DNA of 64,000 nucleotides from Synechococcus sp. WH 7803 (GTDB lineage Bacteria > Cyanobacteriota > Cyanobacteriia > PCC-6307 > Cyanobiaceae), in contig CT971583.1 in NCBI GenBank assembly GCA_000063505.1, forward strand, positions 124,001-188,000, in the 5' to 3' direction. Under the pieces are notes generated by a model. The model made no database searches, was not told the origin of the DNA, and saw nothing but the letters and a program-made list of their open reading frames with translations. Position numbers and translations under genes: made by a program. Numbering within the stretch: the first letter of the stretch is position 1; every line of letters begins with the position of its first letter. Of this stretch, positions 23,760 to 32,380 are shown one piece after another.

Positions 23760-25541
23760 TCAGCTCTCCATCCAATCGCTGCAATCCCAGTTCAGCATCT
23801 GTTCGAGGCTTAGGAGATCGCCCTTAAGCGCCGAAATGATCTGCCTTCGTGACGATGTGTCGAGGGGGCGCTCGTACTGTCCTGCATGTGAGGTGAGGTG
23901 TTTTTTGATCGGCATCGGCTCCACGTTTAGGAAGCCGCAAACTTGGTTAACTGCAGATTGGGGGTTTTCTCGCAGGTGCTCCTGTTTCAGTACCAAGACG
24001 TTGTTCTCGCCGAACCAGCGCCAAAGCCTGCGAATCTGATCGCTGTATCGACTGCGGTCGAGGTAGGAATGCACCCTGTCCTGAAAGGGCAGGGTTGTGC
24101 GTGATCGCATCGCTTCCTGTTCGAGTGCTTCTGCAAAGGGCAGGGTCTCCAGCCCCCGTGCTGATTCCATGGCCCAGTGGGAATAGGCGCGATTTGCGGG
24201 GTCGCGCAGCAATACGATCAGGCGCATGTTGGGGTTGTAGCGCCAGATGCGTTCAGGGCATTGATGCCAATACATCGTGATTGGTGTGGCTTCCCCCCAG
24301 AGCTGACCGGGTCCAGCGTCCTTGAAGTGATCGTGCAAGCTTGAGTAGTCAGGATCGCTCCAAGGGTGTTGCTCATCGTCGAAGAAATGCAGCTCCTTGC
24401 GCTTCGGTAGAAAAAGCTGCGGATGGTTTCGCAGATAATCAGCAAGCGCTGTGGTGCCGCCTTTCTGTGTGCCGGCAATCAGAAAGCTCACCTGATTGGC
24501 TTCACAAGGCCGAACATCACCAATAGCAGGCATACGCCTCTGCAGCGGTGTGCATTCTGATGGCGGTTGATGACCATGTTGAGCCTCCGTCCACCCCATG
24601 CGAAACCAGGTTGCTCCCATCGGTTCCAATGAGCGGGGCGATGGCAGGGCGACGAGTGCCGGTGAGGTCAACGCGGCAGGGAGATCATGGCAATCGCCTC
24701 CTCCCCAGAAGGCGTAGCAGCGGCGGTCATTGAGCATCGGCAGTAAGCCAAGGCAACGTTCAAGAGAATGGGCCAGGCGCCCGTCCCCCGGTAAGGGTTC
24801 AGCCGCGAAATCCTCCCATCGCAGAGTCAGATCCAGAAGAGCCAGCAAGCTGTCGACACGCGCCCAAAAGAATGAGCCCGCTGGGAAGGCCAGCAGGGTG
24901 TCTCGGCGAATGGTGTGCCCCATGAGGTTCATCAATGCTCTGGTCTGGGTGAAATTGCTTCCCCAGTTCACGTTGTGCGCCACGAAGCGATGGGGCCAGG
25001 GCATGATCAAACCCGCCTCGGGCTTGTGCAGCAGGGTCTGAAACTCCTGGCATCGGTCAGGATTAGGAAAGGTGCATTGCAAGAGGCTTTGGCGCCAGGA
25101 CTCTCCAAATCCATCTGGAGCATGGGGTGTGCGTTTGGTGTGACAGTGCACCACGAGGTCAAACTCTTTGAGCCGATCGCGCCAGCCCACCAATAAAGGG
25201 CCCAGATCACGGCCGCGATTTGGGAAAACCCGGATGTCAGAAGCCTGCTCCTTGCGTCTGCGAAGCGTGTGCTCGATAACACGAGCTTTCCAATGTTGAT
25301 CTGTGTTGATCAAGTAATGACGATTCGGCACATGTGAACAAAGATCCAAAAGTTCATTGAGCTGATCAATGTAATAAACATGCAGTTGAATTGCCGTGGG
25401 TTTTTGTTTAGAATGGCAATAATTTTCTTGTATTGAATTGCCTTTGAATCGATCCGGTCCTCGTTCCCATTGTGGTCTCAGGCATCCGGCAAGTGAGTCA
25501 AAGCAGAACGCAAGTGCCTCTTGTGGTAATATTGATATCAT
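23760..25541 (-). CDS. Fusion of rhamnan synthesis F-like domain and PAPS-dependent sulfotransferase
   Basis: 593 residues from ATG 25541 (MISILPQEALAF). The open frame extends further upstream to 25757, but that would run into the divergent gene starting at 25562, so the shorter form is preferred. Residues about 30-320 resemble the RgpF family (HVYYIDQLNELLDLC, FPNRGRDLGPLLVGW, HTKRTPHA, and a FWARVDSLLAL segment). Residues about 345-593 form a sulfotransferase: FLIAGTQKGGTTALADYLR is the 5'-phosphosulfate loop and LIVLLRDPANRAYSHW the 3'-phosphate motif. Such a fusion would couple assembly of a deoxyhexose-type glycan with sulfation. Sugar identity is inference. Confidence 0.82.
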   Translation of the reverse strand: MISILPQEALAFCFDSLAGCLRPQWERGPDRFKGNSIQENYCHSKQKPTAIQLHVYYIDQLNELLDLCSHVPNRHYLINTDQHWKARVIEHTLRRRKEQASDIRVFPNRGRDLGPLLVGWRDRLKEFDLVVHCHTKRTPHAPDGFGESWRQSLLQCTFPNPDRCQEFQTLLHKPEAGLIMPWPHRFVAHNVNWGSNFTQTRALMNLMGHTIRRDTLLAFPAGSFFWARVDSLLALLDLTLRWEDFAAEPLPGDGRLAHSLERCLGLLPMLNDRRCYAFWGGGDCHDLPAALTSPALVALPSPRSLEPMGATWFRMGWTEAQHGHQPPSECTPLQRRMPAIGDVRPCEANQVSFLIAGTQKGGTTALADYLRNHPQLFLPKRKELHFFDDEQHPWSDPDYSSLHDHFKDAGPGQLWGEATPITMYWHQCPERIWRYNPNMRLIVLLRDPANRAYSHWAMESARGLETLPFAEALEQEAMRSRTTLPFQDRVHSYLDRSRYSDQIRRLWRWFGENNVLVLKQEHLRENPQSAVNQVCGFLNVEPMPIKKHLTSHAGQYERPLDTSSRRQIISALKGDLLSLEQMLNWDCSDWMES

Positions 25542-25561
25542 GTGATGAATTAGATAGTTAA

Positions 25562-26779
25562 ATGTTTGTTCTTGGATGCCATCGTTCCGGTACATCTTAT
25601 GTCTCAGGCCTTCTTTCGGCCTTGGTCGGTTGTCAGCGCTCCAGCGATCTCGATCGCACGGTTGATAACCCCCGTGGCTACTTCGAGTCAACGTTGTTGC
25701 GTCCTCTGAATGATGATCTCCTGGCCATGGCAGGTTACGGCTGGGATCGTCCGCCACTCGCGCCTGTGCATTGGTCGCGGGGTGAGTGTTTGCTCAAGGC
25801 GGTGCAGCGCAAGGGCGACTTCGAAGGCTATGCCCTCTCCAGAAATTGGGTGGATAAGGATCCTCGCCTTTCCCTCACCCGGCCCTTTTTTGACCATCTG
25901 CTGCTGCGTCGGGTCCCTGGATTGATCGCGTTTCGCCATCCCTTGGATGTTGCACGCTCGCTTTGGCTGCGCGATGGGTTTTCCCTCGAGAAAGGCATGA
26001 TGATCTGGTTTCTCTACAACCGGGGCTGCGCGCTCTCTTCGCGACAGGGAGAGGATGCTTTAGTGAGCTATGAAGACCTCCTGGAAGGCGAAACGGAATC
26101 CCTTCAGCGTGTCGGCAGAGCAGCCAGGCTTTCCGCGGATTTTGAGGAGTCGGACTCTGCGCTCGAGAAGACCCTCCGTAACGTGCATGCTCAGTTCAGC
26201 GATCAATCGCTGCAGCGAAACCGCACTGGTAGTGGGGCACTGGATCCAGAAACGGCTGCTCACAATCAATTTGATCAGGTATCCGAGGTGGCATCGCAGC
26301 TGCTTCATGAGGGAATGCGTATTCATGAGACCTTGCGCGCAAGCGGGTTTGATCTCGCCCTGTTCCAGCAGTGCTTTCAAGTTGTTCCCCAGGTTTTGAT
26401 CGATCAGTACGACCGCCTCTCGTCCGAAGGAGCTCCATCCCTGGAGTTTCTGAGGATGCATGAGGTCCGTCCGCACCAGGAGCTCTCCTTGGGGCTTTCG
26501 GCTCAACTCTCCACCGGTCAGTACGGTCAGGATCAGGAGGTGATTGCTGATTACGCCAAATTGCTCGAAACAGTGCATGCCCTTCGTCGTGAATTGTCTG
26601 AAGCTCAGTCCGGGCTATTGGCGGAGTCTGTTCAGGTCGAGTTGGCTGATCGCACCCAAGAGGTGGAGTCTCTCAAGCAGGAGCTTGCGAATGCTCAGCA
26701 AGATTTGCATGCTGTGTGCAGCTCTACCAGCTGGAAGATGACAGCTCCGCTACGGCGCCTTATTGATGTTTGGCGTTAA
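25562..26779 (+). CDS. Sulfotransferase-family protein with C-terminal coiled coil
   Basis: 405 residues, ATG 25562, 20 bp from the divergent sulfotransferase fusion. The first residues, FVLGCHRSGTSYVSGLL, are the PAPS 5'-phosphosulfate loop, so the start must be close to here. LIAFRHPLDVARSL (about residue 123) is the 3'-phosphate-binding motif, and DALVSYEDLLE follows as in bacterial sulfotransferases. The last 70 residues are a coiled coil ending in STSWKMTAPLRRLIDVWR, a tail often found on bacterial surface-glycan proteins. Likely sulfates a capsule or glycoprotein glycan. Confidence 0.83.
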   Translation: MFVLGCHRSGTSYVSGLLSALVGCQRSSDLDRTVDNPRGYFESTLLRPLNDDLLAMAGYGWDRPPLAPVHWSRGECLLKAVQRKGDFEGYALSRNWVDKDPRLSLTRPFFDHLLLRRVPGLIAFRHPLDVARSLWLRDGFSLEKGMMIWFLYNRGCALSSRQGEDALVSYEDLLEGETESLQRVGRAARLSADFEESDSALEKTLRNVHAQFSDQSLQRNRTGSGALDPETAAHNQFDQVSEVASQLLHEGMRIHETLRASGFDLALFQQCFQVVPQVLIDQYDRLSSEGAPSLEFLRMHEVRPHQELSLGLSAQLSTGQYGQDQEVIADYAKLLETVHALRRELSEAQSGLLAESVQVELADRTQEVESLKQELANAQQDLHAVCSSTSWKMTAPLRRLIDVWR

Positions 26780-26931
26780 TGATTTTAATTTTTGATTATC
26801 AGCTTTCTCCTTCAACAGGCATTGCAAGCTTCGAAGATTTGTTCGGGAAGCAGGGCATGGCATCACGCACTAAATTTTTGATTTGATTGTCAGTTGGCTG
26901 GGGTTCTAGATGCTTTCATGTCTAAAACTTG

Positions 26932-28077
26932 ATGTCTGGCTGCTGGTTGGAATGCACGCTGATGCCTGACCAGTTGCTGCGGGAATGGCCGCCCGGTTAC
27001 GGCGGCGTTGAGCGAGTAGCCCACGAGTTGGCCGCCGTGTGGGGCGGAACGGTGTGGAGTTTCGATGCCCAGGGCCTGCGCGCCAGCGAGGTGGATGCCC
27101 TACCGGTGACCTACCCGCGCCGCTGCCTGCCCTGCACGCCGGCGTTGGGACGGTTGCGGCTGCCCCTGCCGTCGCGAGCTCTCTGGCAGCTGCTGCGCTC
27201 TCCCCAGCCTTTGCATGGTCATCTGCCCTCTCCAGGGGTGTTGCTGCTATTGGTGCTGGCCCGCTTGCTGCGGCCGCGCCGCCGGGTTACGGCTCACTGG
27301 CACTGCTTCCTGGAGCCGGAGGCGGGCCTGAGTGGCCATTTGTATGCGCTCTACCAGCGGCTGGCGTTGCTGGTGGTGCCCTGGCTGGGCGGCGTGATCA
27401 CCACCTCGCCGCTATTGCGCGAGGAGTTGCTGCGCTGCGGCTGCCGTCCGGATCGGGTGGCTGTGCTCTCGTGCTGCCTCAGCGCTGAGCAGGAGGCCGG
27501 CGCTCTCGCCCTGCCCGAACGGCTGGCCGGGCCTGAACGGCCCCTGCAGCTGCTGTTCATCGGCCGCCTCGACAGCTACAAGCGACTCGACTGGTTGCTG
27601 CAGGCTCTGACCACCCTCTCCCATCCTTGGCTCCTGGTGGTGGTGGGTGATGGACCGCGGCGTTTGCTGTTCGAATCCCTCAGCCGCGAACTCTTCTCAG
27701 GTCAGGCGGAGCGATCGGTGCAGTTCCTTGGCCGCTTGGATGAGAGCGCCAAGCTCGCCCAGCTGGCCGCGGCGGATGTGCTGGTGCTGCCATCGGATCG
27801 CAGCAATGAAGCCTTCGGGATCGTGCAGCTCGAGGCGATGGCGGCCGGCATTCCCGCACTGGCGTTTCAACGCCGCCGCTCCGGCATGGGCTGGGTCGGG
27901 CAGTTGCCCGGCCTGCGCTGGGCGCAGACGCCGGACACGCTTGCCGCGGTGCTGCAGAGGCTGGCGGCCGATCCTGCCTTGCGCGCTCGCTTGGGGCAGC
28001 AGGCCCGAGCGCGCTACAGGGCGCTGTTTGCCCGCGGCGTTTGGCTGACGAACCTCAGCACCTGGGATCAGCGGTAG
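26932..28077 (+). CDS. GT4 glycosyltransferase of the polysaccharide export cluster
   Basis: 381 residues from ATG 26932 (a TTG one codon earlier is also open; ATG 26962 is another option). It is a GT4 enzyme: PPGYGGVERVAHELA is the N-terminal acceptor-side Gly loop, LLFIGRLDSYKRLDWLLQAL the start of the second domain, and SNEAFGIVQLEAMAAGIPALAF the donor-binding motif. GC content and codon choice (GGC, CTG, GCC) are clearly richer than in the genes before 26.8 kb. It is followed after 10 bp by the Wzt-type ATPase, so it belongs to the exporter operon. Confidence 0.88.
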   Translation: MSGCWLECTLMPDQLLREWPPGYGGVERVAHELAAVWGGTVWSFDAQGLRASEVDALPVTYPRRCLPCTPALGRLRLPLPSRALWQLLRSPQPLHGHLPSPGVLLLLVLARLLRPRRRVTAHWHCFLEPEAGLSGHLYALYQRLALLVVPWLGGVITTSPLLREELLRCGCRPDRVAVLSCCLSAEQEAGALALPERLAGPERPLQLLFIGRLDSYKRLDWLLQALTTLSHPWLLVVVGDGPRRLLFESLSRELFSGQAERSVQFLGRLDESAKLAQLAAADVLVLPSDRSNEAFGIVQLEAMAAGIPALAFQRRRSGMGWVGQLPGLRWAQTPDTLAAVLQRLAADPALRARLGQQARARYRALFARGVWLTNLSTWDQR

Positions 28078-28087
28078 TCTGCCCGCG

Positions 28088-28888
28088 ATGCCCAAGGACG
28101 TTCTCACTACCAAGCCCCAGGCTCAGGCTGCCGCTGAACCGCCTGTGGCCTTGCATCTGGAGAACGTGCGTCTGGATATTCCGGTGGCGACCACCGAAAC
28201 CCGCAGCCTCAAGGCCACCCTGCTGCGCTCGGTGACGGGCGGACGGCTCAACCGCAGCCGCGGCGGTGCGGTGATCACGGCTCTGGATAACGTGAGCTGC
28301 ACCGTGCATGAAGGTGAGCGGGTGGCCCTGATCGGCCACAACGGCGCTGGCAAGTCCACATTTCTGCGCCTGATCTCCGGGGTGTATCAACACTCGGCCG
28401 GGGTGTTTCAGGCCCATGTGCCCGTGCATCCGATGATTCACAAGAGTTTCATCACCAGCCCTGAGCTCAGTGGTCACCAAGCGATCAAGGCCCACTACCT
28501 GATGATGCACGGCAACCTGCGCGGCTTCGAGGCCTTCTGCAGCGATGTGGTCGCCTTTTCTGGGCTCGGCGATTTCGTGCATCTGCCAGTGAAGACCTAC
28601 AGCCAGGGCATGGCGGCGCGCCTGATCTTTGCTGTGCTCACCGGATCCCGGCATGAATGTCTGGCCATGGATGAGGGCTTTGGCGCTGGAGACAGCAGCT
28701 TTTACGAGAAGGCGAAGGATCGCCTGGAGGCCTTTCTGGCCTCGGCGGGCACCCTGTTGCTGGCGTCCCATTCCGACGATCTCCTGAAGCGTTTCTGCCG
28801 CCGCGGGTTGGTGTTCAGCGAGGGCAGCATCGTGTTCGATGGGCCGCTCGAGCAGGCTCTCAGCCATTACCACGCGTCCCAGGGTTGA
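28088..28888 (+). CDS. Polysaccharide/LPS O-antigen ABC exporter ATPase (Wzt/KpsT-like)
   Basis: 266 residues, ATG 28088. Walker A is GHNGAGKST (near nt 28330-28360), an ABC signature variant appears as YSQGMAARLIFAV, and the Walker B region LAMDEGFGAGDSSFYEKA is typical of the Wzt/KpsT/TagH clade, as is the SLKATLLRSVTGG N-terminal segment. It lacks the extra C-terminal carbohydrate-binding domain of long Wzt proteins, so it is of the short KpsT type. The permease gene starts within the stop codon (TGATG), and the pair forms the exporter. Confidence 0.92.
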   Translation: MPKDVLTTKPQAQAAAEPPVALHLENVRLDIPVATTETRSLKATLLRSVTGGRLNRSRGGAVITALDNVSCTVHEGERVALIGHNGAGKSTFLRLISGVYQHSAGVFQAHVPVHPMIHKSFITSPELSGHQAIKAHYLMMHGNLRGFEAFCSDVVAFSGLGDFVHLPVKTYSQGMAARLIFAVLTGSRHECLAMDEGFGAGDSSFYEKAKDRLEAFLASAGTLLLASHSDDLLKRFCRRGLVFSEGSIVFDGPLEQALSHYHASQG

Positions 28889-29712
28889 TGACCGCGACTG
28901 CTTCCACTGCTTCTGGCCGTCCCCGGCGCGAGTCCGTGCGCCGCACCCTGCGCGATGCCTGGCGCAGCCGCCGGGTGTGGTGGTTTACCGCCACGGCCCG
29001 CACCCGAGCCCGATTCGCGCGCACCACCCTGGGGAGCTTTTGGCTCGGACTCTCCAATCTGTTTTCGATCGCTGTGCTGGCGGCGGTGTACGGCACGGTG
29101 TTCAAGGTGCAGAACTTCACCGTGTATGTGGTGTATCTCGGCTTGGGCCTGGTGGTGTGGAACACCATCGGCGCGGCTGTGAGTGGTGCGCCCAATCTGT
29201 TTGAGCACAACCGTGATCACCTCCACAACATCAATCTGCATCCGATGTTTTACACCCTGGAGGAATGGGCGTTTCAGTTGCAAACCTTCCTGCAATCCTT
29301 CCTGATGGTGTTGCTGGCGCTCAGTTTCTTTCAGCACAACCTGCTGATCAATCTGCTGCTCTGGGGCTGGTTGCCGCTGCTGAATCTGTTTCTATTTTTG
29401 TATTGGTTCCCGATGCTCACCTGCCTGCTCGGGGCTCGCTTTCGCGATCTCTATCAGCTTGTTCCGATCGTGCTGCAGTTGGTGTTTCTGCTCTCGCCGA
29501 TTCTGTATGACAAGAAGAATCTCGGGGCCATGGCCTGGACGGCCAACATCAATCCTCTCTACCGGATTCTCTCGCCGATCCGTCACACCTTGATGGCGGG
29601 TGAGGTGCAGTGGGGTGTGGGCCTGGTGCTGCTGGCGGCCAATGCCTTGGGCATCTGGATTGCGATCCGGCTGCTCAACAGCGAACGTCGCAACATCCCC
29701 TTCCTGATCTGA
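28888..29712 (+). CDS. Polysaccharide ABC exporter permease (Wzm/KpsM-like)
   Basis: 274 residues, ATG 28888, sharing one base with the ATPase stop; a TTG directly before it is less likely. A basic cytoplasmic N-terminus precedes six hydrophobic segments, starting with LGLSNLFSIAVLAAVYGTVF and ending with LLAANALGIWIAIRLL. The loop LSPILYDKKNLG and the NPLYRILSPIRHTL segment are characteristic of ABC-2 polysaccharide exporters. It transports a lipid-linked glycan across the inner membrane. The next GT4 gene again overlaps by one base, so all four plus-strand genes are likely co-translated. Confidence 0.9.
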   Translation: MTATASTASGRPRRESVRRTLRDAWRSRRVWWFTATARTRARFARTTLGSFWLGLSNLFSIAVLAAVYGTVFKVQNFTVYVVYLGLGLVVWNTIGAAVSGAPNLFEHNRDHLHNINLHPMFYTLEEWAFQLQTFLQSFLMVLLALSFFQHNLLINLLLWGWLPLLNLFLFLYWFPMLTCLLGARFRDLYQLVPIVLQLVFLLSPILYDKKNLGAMAWTANINPLYRILSPIRHTLMAGEVQWGVGLVLLAANALGIWIAIRLLNSERRNIPFLI

Positions 29713-30812
29713 TGCAGCTGATCAACCTGCTCTCCTGGCTGCCCGGCCATTCCGGTTTCGGCAGCTACGTGCAGCGGGTGGTGCCCGGGTTGGATGGTCT
29801 GCGCCTGCAGCTCGGGGTTGATGGTCAAGGCGCTTTGCTGACGCCTGAGCAGTGGTTGCCTGAGCCTCCGGCCTGGGCGCCGGGGCGGCGCATGCGCGTT
29901 CTGCAGCGTTACAGCCTGGTGCAGCACGGCCTCAACCTGCCGGCTCTGCTGCAAAGCCATGGGATGCAGCTGGATCAGCTCGAGGCGATCTACTCGCCCT
30001 TTTTTGACGCCCTGCTCTGCTGGCCAGACGTTCCCCAGCTGATCACCTGCCACGACCTCACTCCCCTGGTGGCCTCCAACAGCCGCAAAGCCTGGTTGCG
30101 CTATCGCCTCTGGCAACCGCGCCACTGCCGCACCGCCACGCGCTTGATCGCCATCAGTCGTTATGTGGCGGATCAACTGGTGGCGTTCGGTGTGGAATCG
30201 GATCGCATCGAAGTGATTCCCAATGGCATCCGCATCCAGCGCCCGCCGGTCCTGGCGCCGTCGAGCCAAGACCTGGTGGCTTTAGCCCGGCACGACGTGA
30301 ACAAGAATCTGCCGGCTCTGTTCCGCGGCATCGACCAGTTGCAGCGCCAGTGCCCCCAGTGGAGTGGAACGCTGCGCATCATCGGCCGCGGCGGCCGCCA
30401 GACCCCTCTGGTGCAGCGCTTACACCAACGCTTGCCCCGGCCGCAGCAGGTTGAGCTGATCGATGCCCTGCCCCAGGCTGAGCTGGTGGCCCTGGTGCGC
30501 GCCGCGATGGCCCTGCTCTCCGCCAGCACAGAAGAAGGCTTCGACTATCCAGTGTTGGAGGCGAAGGCCGAAGGCCTTCCCACCCTGATCAGCGACATCC
30601 CCGTGCATCGGGAATTCCATGAGGGTTCATCGCTGTTTTTCCCCACAGACGACGACGGCACGGCCCTGGCCGGCCAGGTGCGCGCCTTGCTGGGGGATGG
30701 AGCCCTGTGGAGCCATCTCTCCGCTGCCGGTCTGGGCCTGGCCCGATCGCTCTCTGTGGAGCGGCAGGTTGCCCAGATCAGAGATCAGTTGGTCGCTCTT
30801 GGCGCCAGCTGA
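29712..30812 (+). CDS. GT4 glycosyltransferase of the polysaccharide export cluster
   Basis: 366 residues, ATG 29712 in the stop of the permease (TGATG). N-terminal segment WLPGHSGFGSYVQRVVPGL carries the acceptor-side Gly motif. The middle LIAISRYVADQLVAFGVESDRIEVIPNGI is the classic GT4 junction. LLSASTEEGFDYPVLEAKAEGLPTLIS is the donor-binding EGF-x7-E motif. It ends convergently with a 28-bp overlap onto the minus-strand GT4 gene. Substrate unknown. Confidence 0.9.
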   Translation: MQLINLLSWLPGHSGFGSYVQRVVPGLDGLRLQLGVDGQGALLTPEQWLPEPPAWAPGRRMRVLQRYSLVQHGLNLPALLQSHGMQLDQLEAIYSPFFDALLCWPDVPQLITCHDLTPLVASNSRKAWLRYRLWQPRHCRTATRLIAISRYVADQLVAFGVESDRIEVIPNGIRIQRPPVLAPSSQDLVALARHDVNKNLPALFRGIDQLQRQCPQWSGTLRIIGRGGRQTPLVQRLHQRLPRPQQVELIDALPQAELVALVRAAMALLSASTEEGFDYPVLEAKAEGLPTLISDIPVHREFHEGSSLFFPTDDDGTALAGQVRALLGDGALWSHLSAAGLGLARSLSVERQVAQIRDQLVALGAS

Positions 30813-32380
30813 CGGGCCCTGGTGGTGTGGGAGAGCGTGGCCGCCCCGGATTCGGCTTGAACCAGTTCGCAGATGGTGGCGTCGAAGCTCTGGTCGACCA
30901 AGCGCTGGTAATGGCGGTAGCGCAGGATTCTTTCGCTGCGCAGGCGGTTGAGGTGCCGGCGCAGGGCTTGGGGGCCCAGATCGGCCTGCTCCTGCTCCTG
31001 CTTGAGGGTCACCAGGCGCATGGCACTGGCCCAGTCACTGGTTTGCAGGGTTGAGCAGAGCAGCACGTGCTGATCGAAATCATGCAGGGCCTGGATTTCC
31101 TGGTGCGACGCTGATGGGCTGGCAAGGGCCGTGAGGCCAAGGCAGGCGGCATCGAGCACGGGGATACCGAAACCTTCCACCAGTGAAGGGCTCACCAGCG
31201 CCAGGGCGTTGAGATACAGATGGCGTTTGGTGGCTTCATCCACGTAACCGGTGAGCAGGATGCTCTTGTGACCGCTCACGAGGCGGCTCACCGAGGCGCT
31301 GTAAGCGTCCTCTTTGAGCAAGCCGGTGATGCAGAAGCGGATTCCATGCCGTTCGATGCCTGATTCCACATAAGCCCGCAGCGCAAACAACAGGTTTTTG
31401 CGCGGTTCCACCGATGAATTGAACAGGAGATAACCACCGGGTTGCAGCGTCTGCAGCCGCTCCTTGCCTTCGGCGTTGATCTTCAACGAGGGCATTTGTG
31501 CTTCCCAGTCGAGTGCGTCGCCTGGAAATTGCAGGGAAGGTGATTGGATCAGAACCCTGCTGTGGTGTTCAGCGCCCTCCATGGCGGTCGGCAGGATGGA
31601 GGCATTGAATTTGCGTTGGGTTGCGCTGGACACAAACAGCCTCCCTGCCGGCGCGCAACTGCGCAGGCGTCGGGCAAAACCAGGCACGTGGTCACTCGTT
31701 TGCATGTATTCGAGTGGGATCAGGTCGTGCACCGTTTGGATGAACACGGTTGGATTTGTGGGCCTGATCTGCAACGGGCAGGTGGTGATCAGCCCATCGA
31801 ATCCCTGCAGGTCGATCTCCAGCATCTCGCCCGGTTTCTGATTGGCCAGGCGGAAGCTGTTCACAAAAATGTCATCGGCGCAGATCAGCCCATCCACATT
31901 CAGCAGATAGTCGAGCCGTTCGGTTTGCAAGTAGGGGTTGTCGAACAGCTCGCGAATGGGCAGGCATTTCAGAGACCGACTGGGGTAGTGGCGCTGGGGA
32001 AAGAGGGTGCTGAATTTGCTCCGGGCCTTCAGCACTGGCGGCACCCATTGATTCACGATCGGCAAGGCCCGCAGCACGCGCTGCCGCAGGCTCATCTGTG
32101 CCAGATGGCGATGACCGGTGTTCAGGCCCTCGAGCACCCTGGCGTAGAACACGGTGTCTGCCGTGGTTTTGGGGATGCGCCTCGAACGCAGATCGTTCAT
32201 CGGTGGATCAAATTGGGTGAGCAGCCAAACCTCAGCGCCGGCTCGTTTCAGGGCGCGAAGCACACCTTTGCTGTACACGGCAATGCCGCGGTGCTCGCTC
32301 TGCTCGAGATCGATGGCTGTCACAACCAGTCGAAGACCATGCAGGGAATGGGATGACGGCATGGGGTGTGTGCTGGTCAT
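30785..32380 (-). CDS. Long GT4 glycosyltransferase (531 aa)
   Basis: ATG 32380, overlapping the upstream GT2 stop by 4 bp (ATGA), so the two are coupled. N-terminal domain start LRLVVTAIDLEQSEHRGIAVYSKGVLRAL (read in parts) is a GT4 acceptor-side motif. The C-terminal domain has FNSSVEPRKNLLFALRAY and SPSLVEGFGIPVLDAACLG (EGFG donor motif). It is about 130 residues longer than most GT4s, with an extra central region (about residues 95-230). Its tail has a helical Gln/Glu-Arg stretch. It likely serves the same exported glycan as the convergent operon. Confidence 0.87.
   Translation of the reverse strand: MTSTHPMPSSHSLHGLRLVVTAIDLEQSEHRGIAVYSKGVLRALKRAGAEVWLLTQFDPPMNDLRSRRIPKTTADTVFYARVLEGLNTGHRHLAQMSLRQRVLRALPIVNQWVPPVLKARSKFSTLFPQRHYPSRSLKCLPIRELFDNPYLQTERLDYLLNVDGLICADDIFVNSFRLANQKPGEMLEIDLQGFDGLITTCPLQIRPTNPTVFIQTVHDLIPLEYMQTSDHVPGFARRLRSCAPAGRLFVSSATQRKFNASILPTAMEGAEHHSRVLIQSPSLQFPGDALDWEAQMPSLKINAEGKERLQTLQPGGYLLFNSSVEPRKNLLFALRAYVESGIERHGIRFCITGLLKEDAYSASVSRLVSGHKSILLTGYVDEATKRHLYLNALALVSPSLVEGFGIPVLDAACLGLTALASPSASHQEIQALHDFDQHVLLCSTLQTSDWASAMRLVTLKQEQEQADLGPQALRRHLNRLRSERILRYRHYQRLVDQSFDATICELVQAESGAATLSHTTRARQLAPRATN

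Noticed and set aside
26780-26931. tRNA or small RNA in the 152-bp gap
   Set aside because: No acceptor/T-arm pattern, no stable hairpin, only AT-rich sequence and weak promoter-like hexamers.
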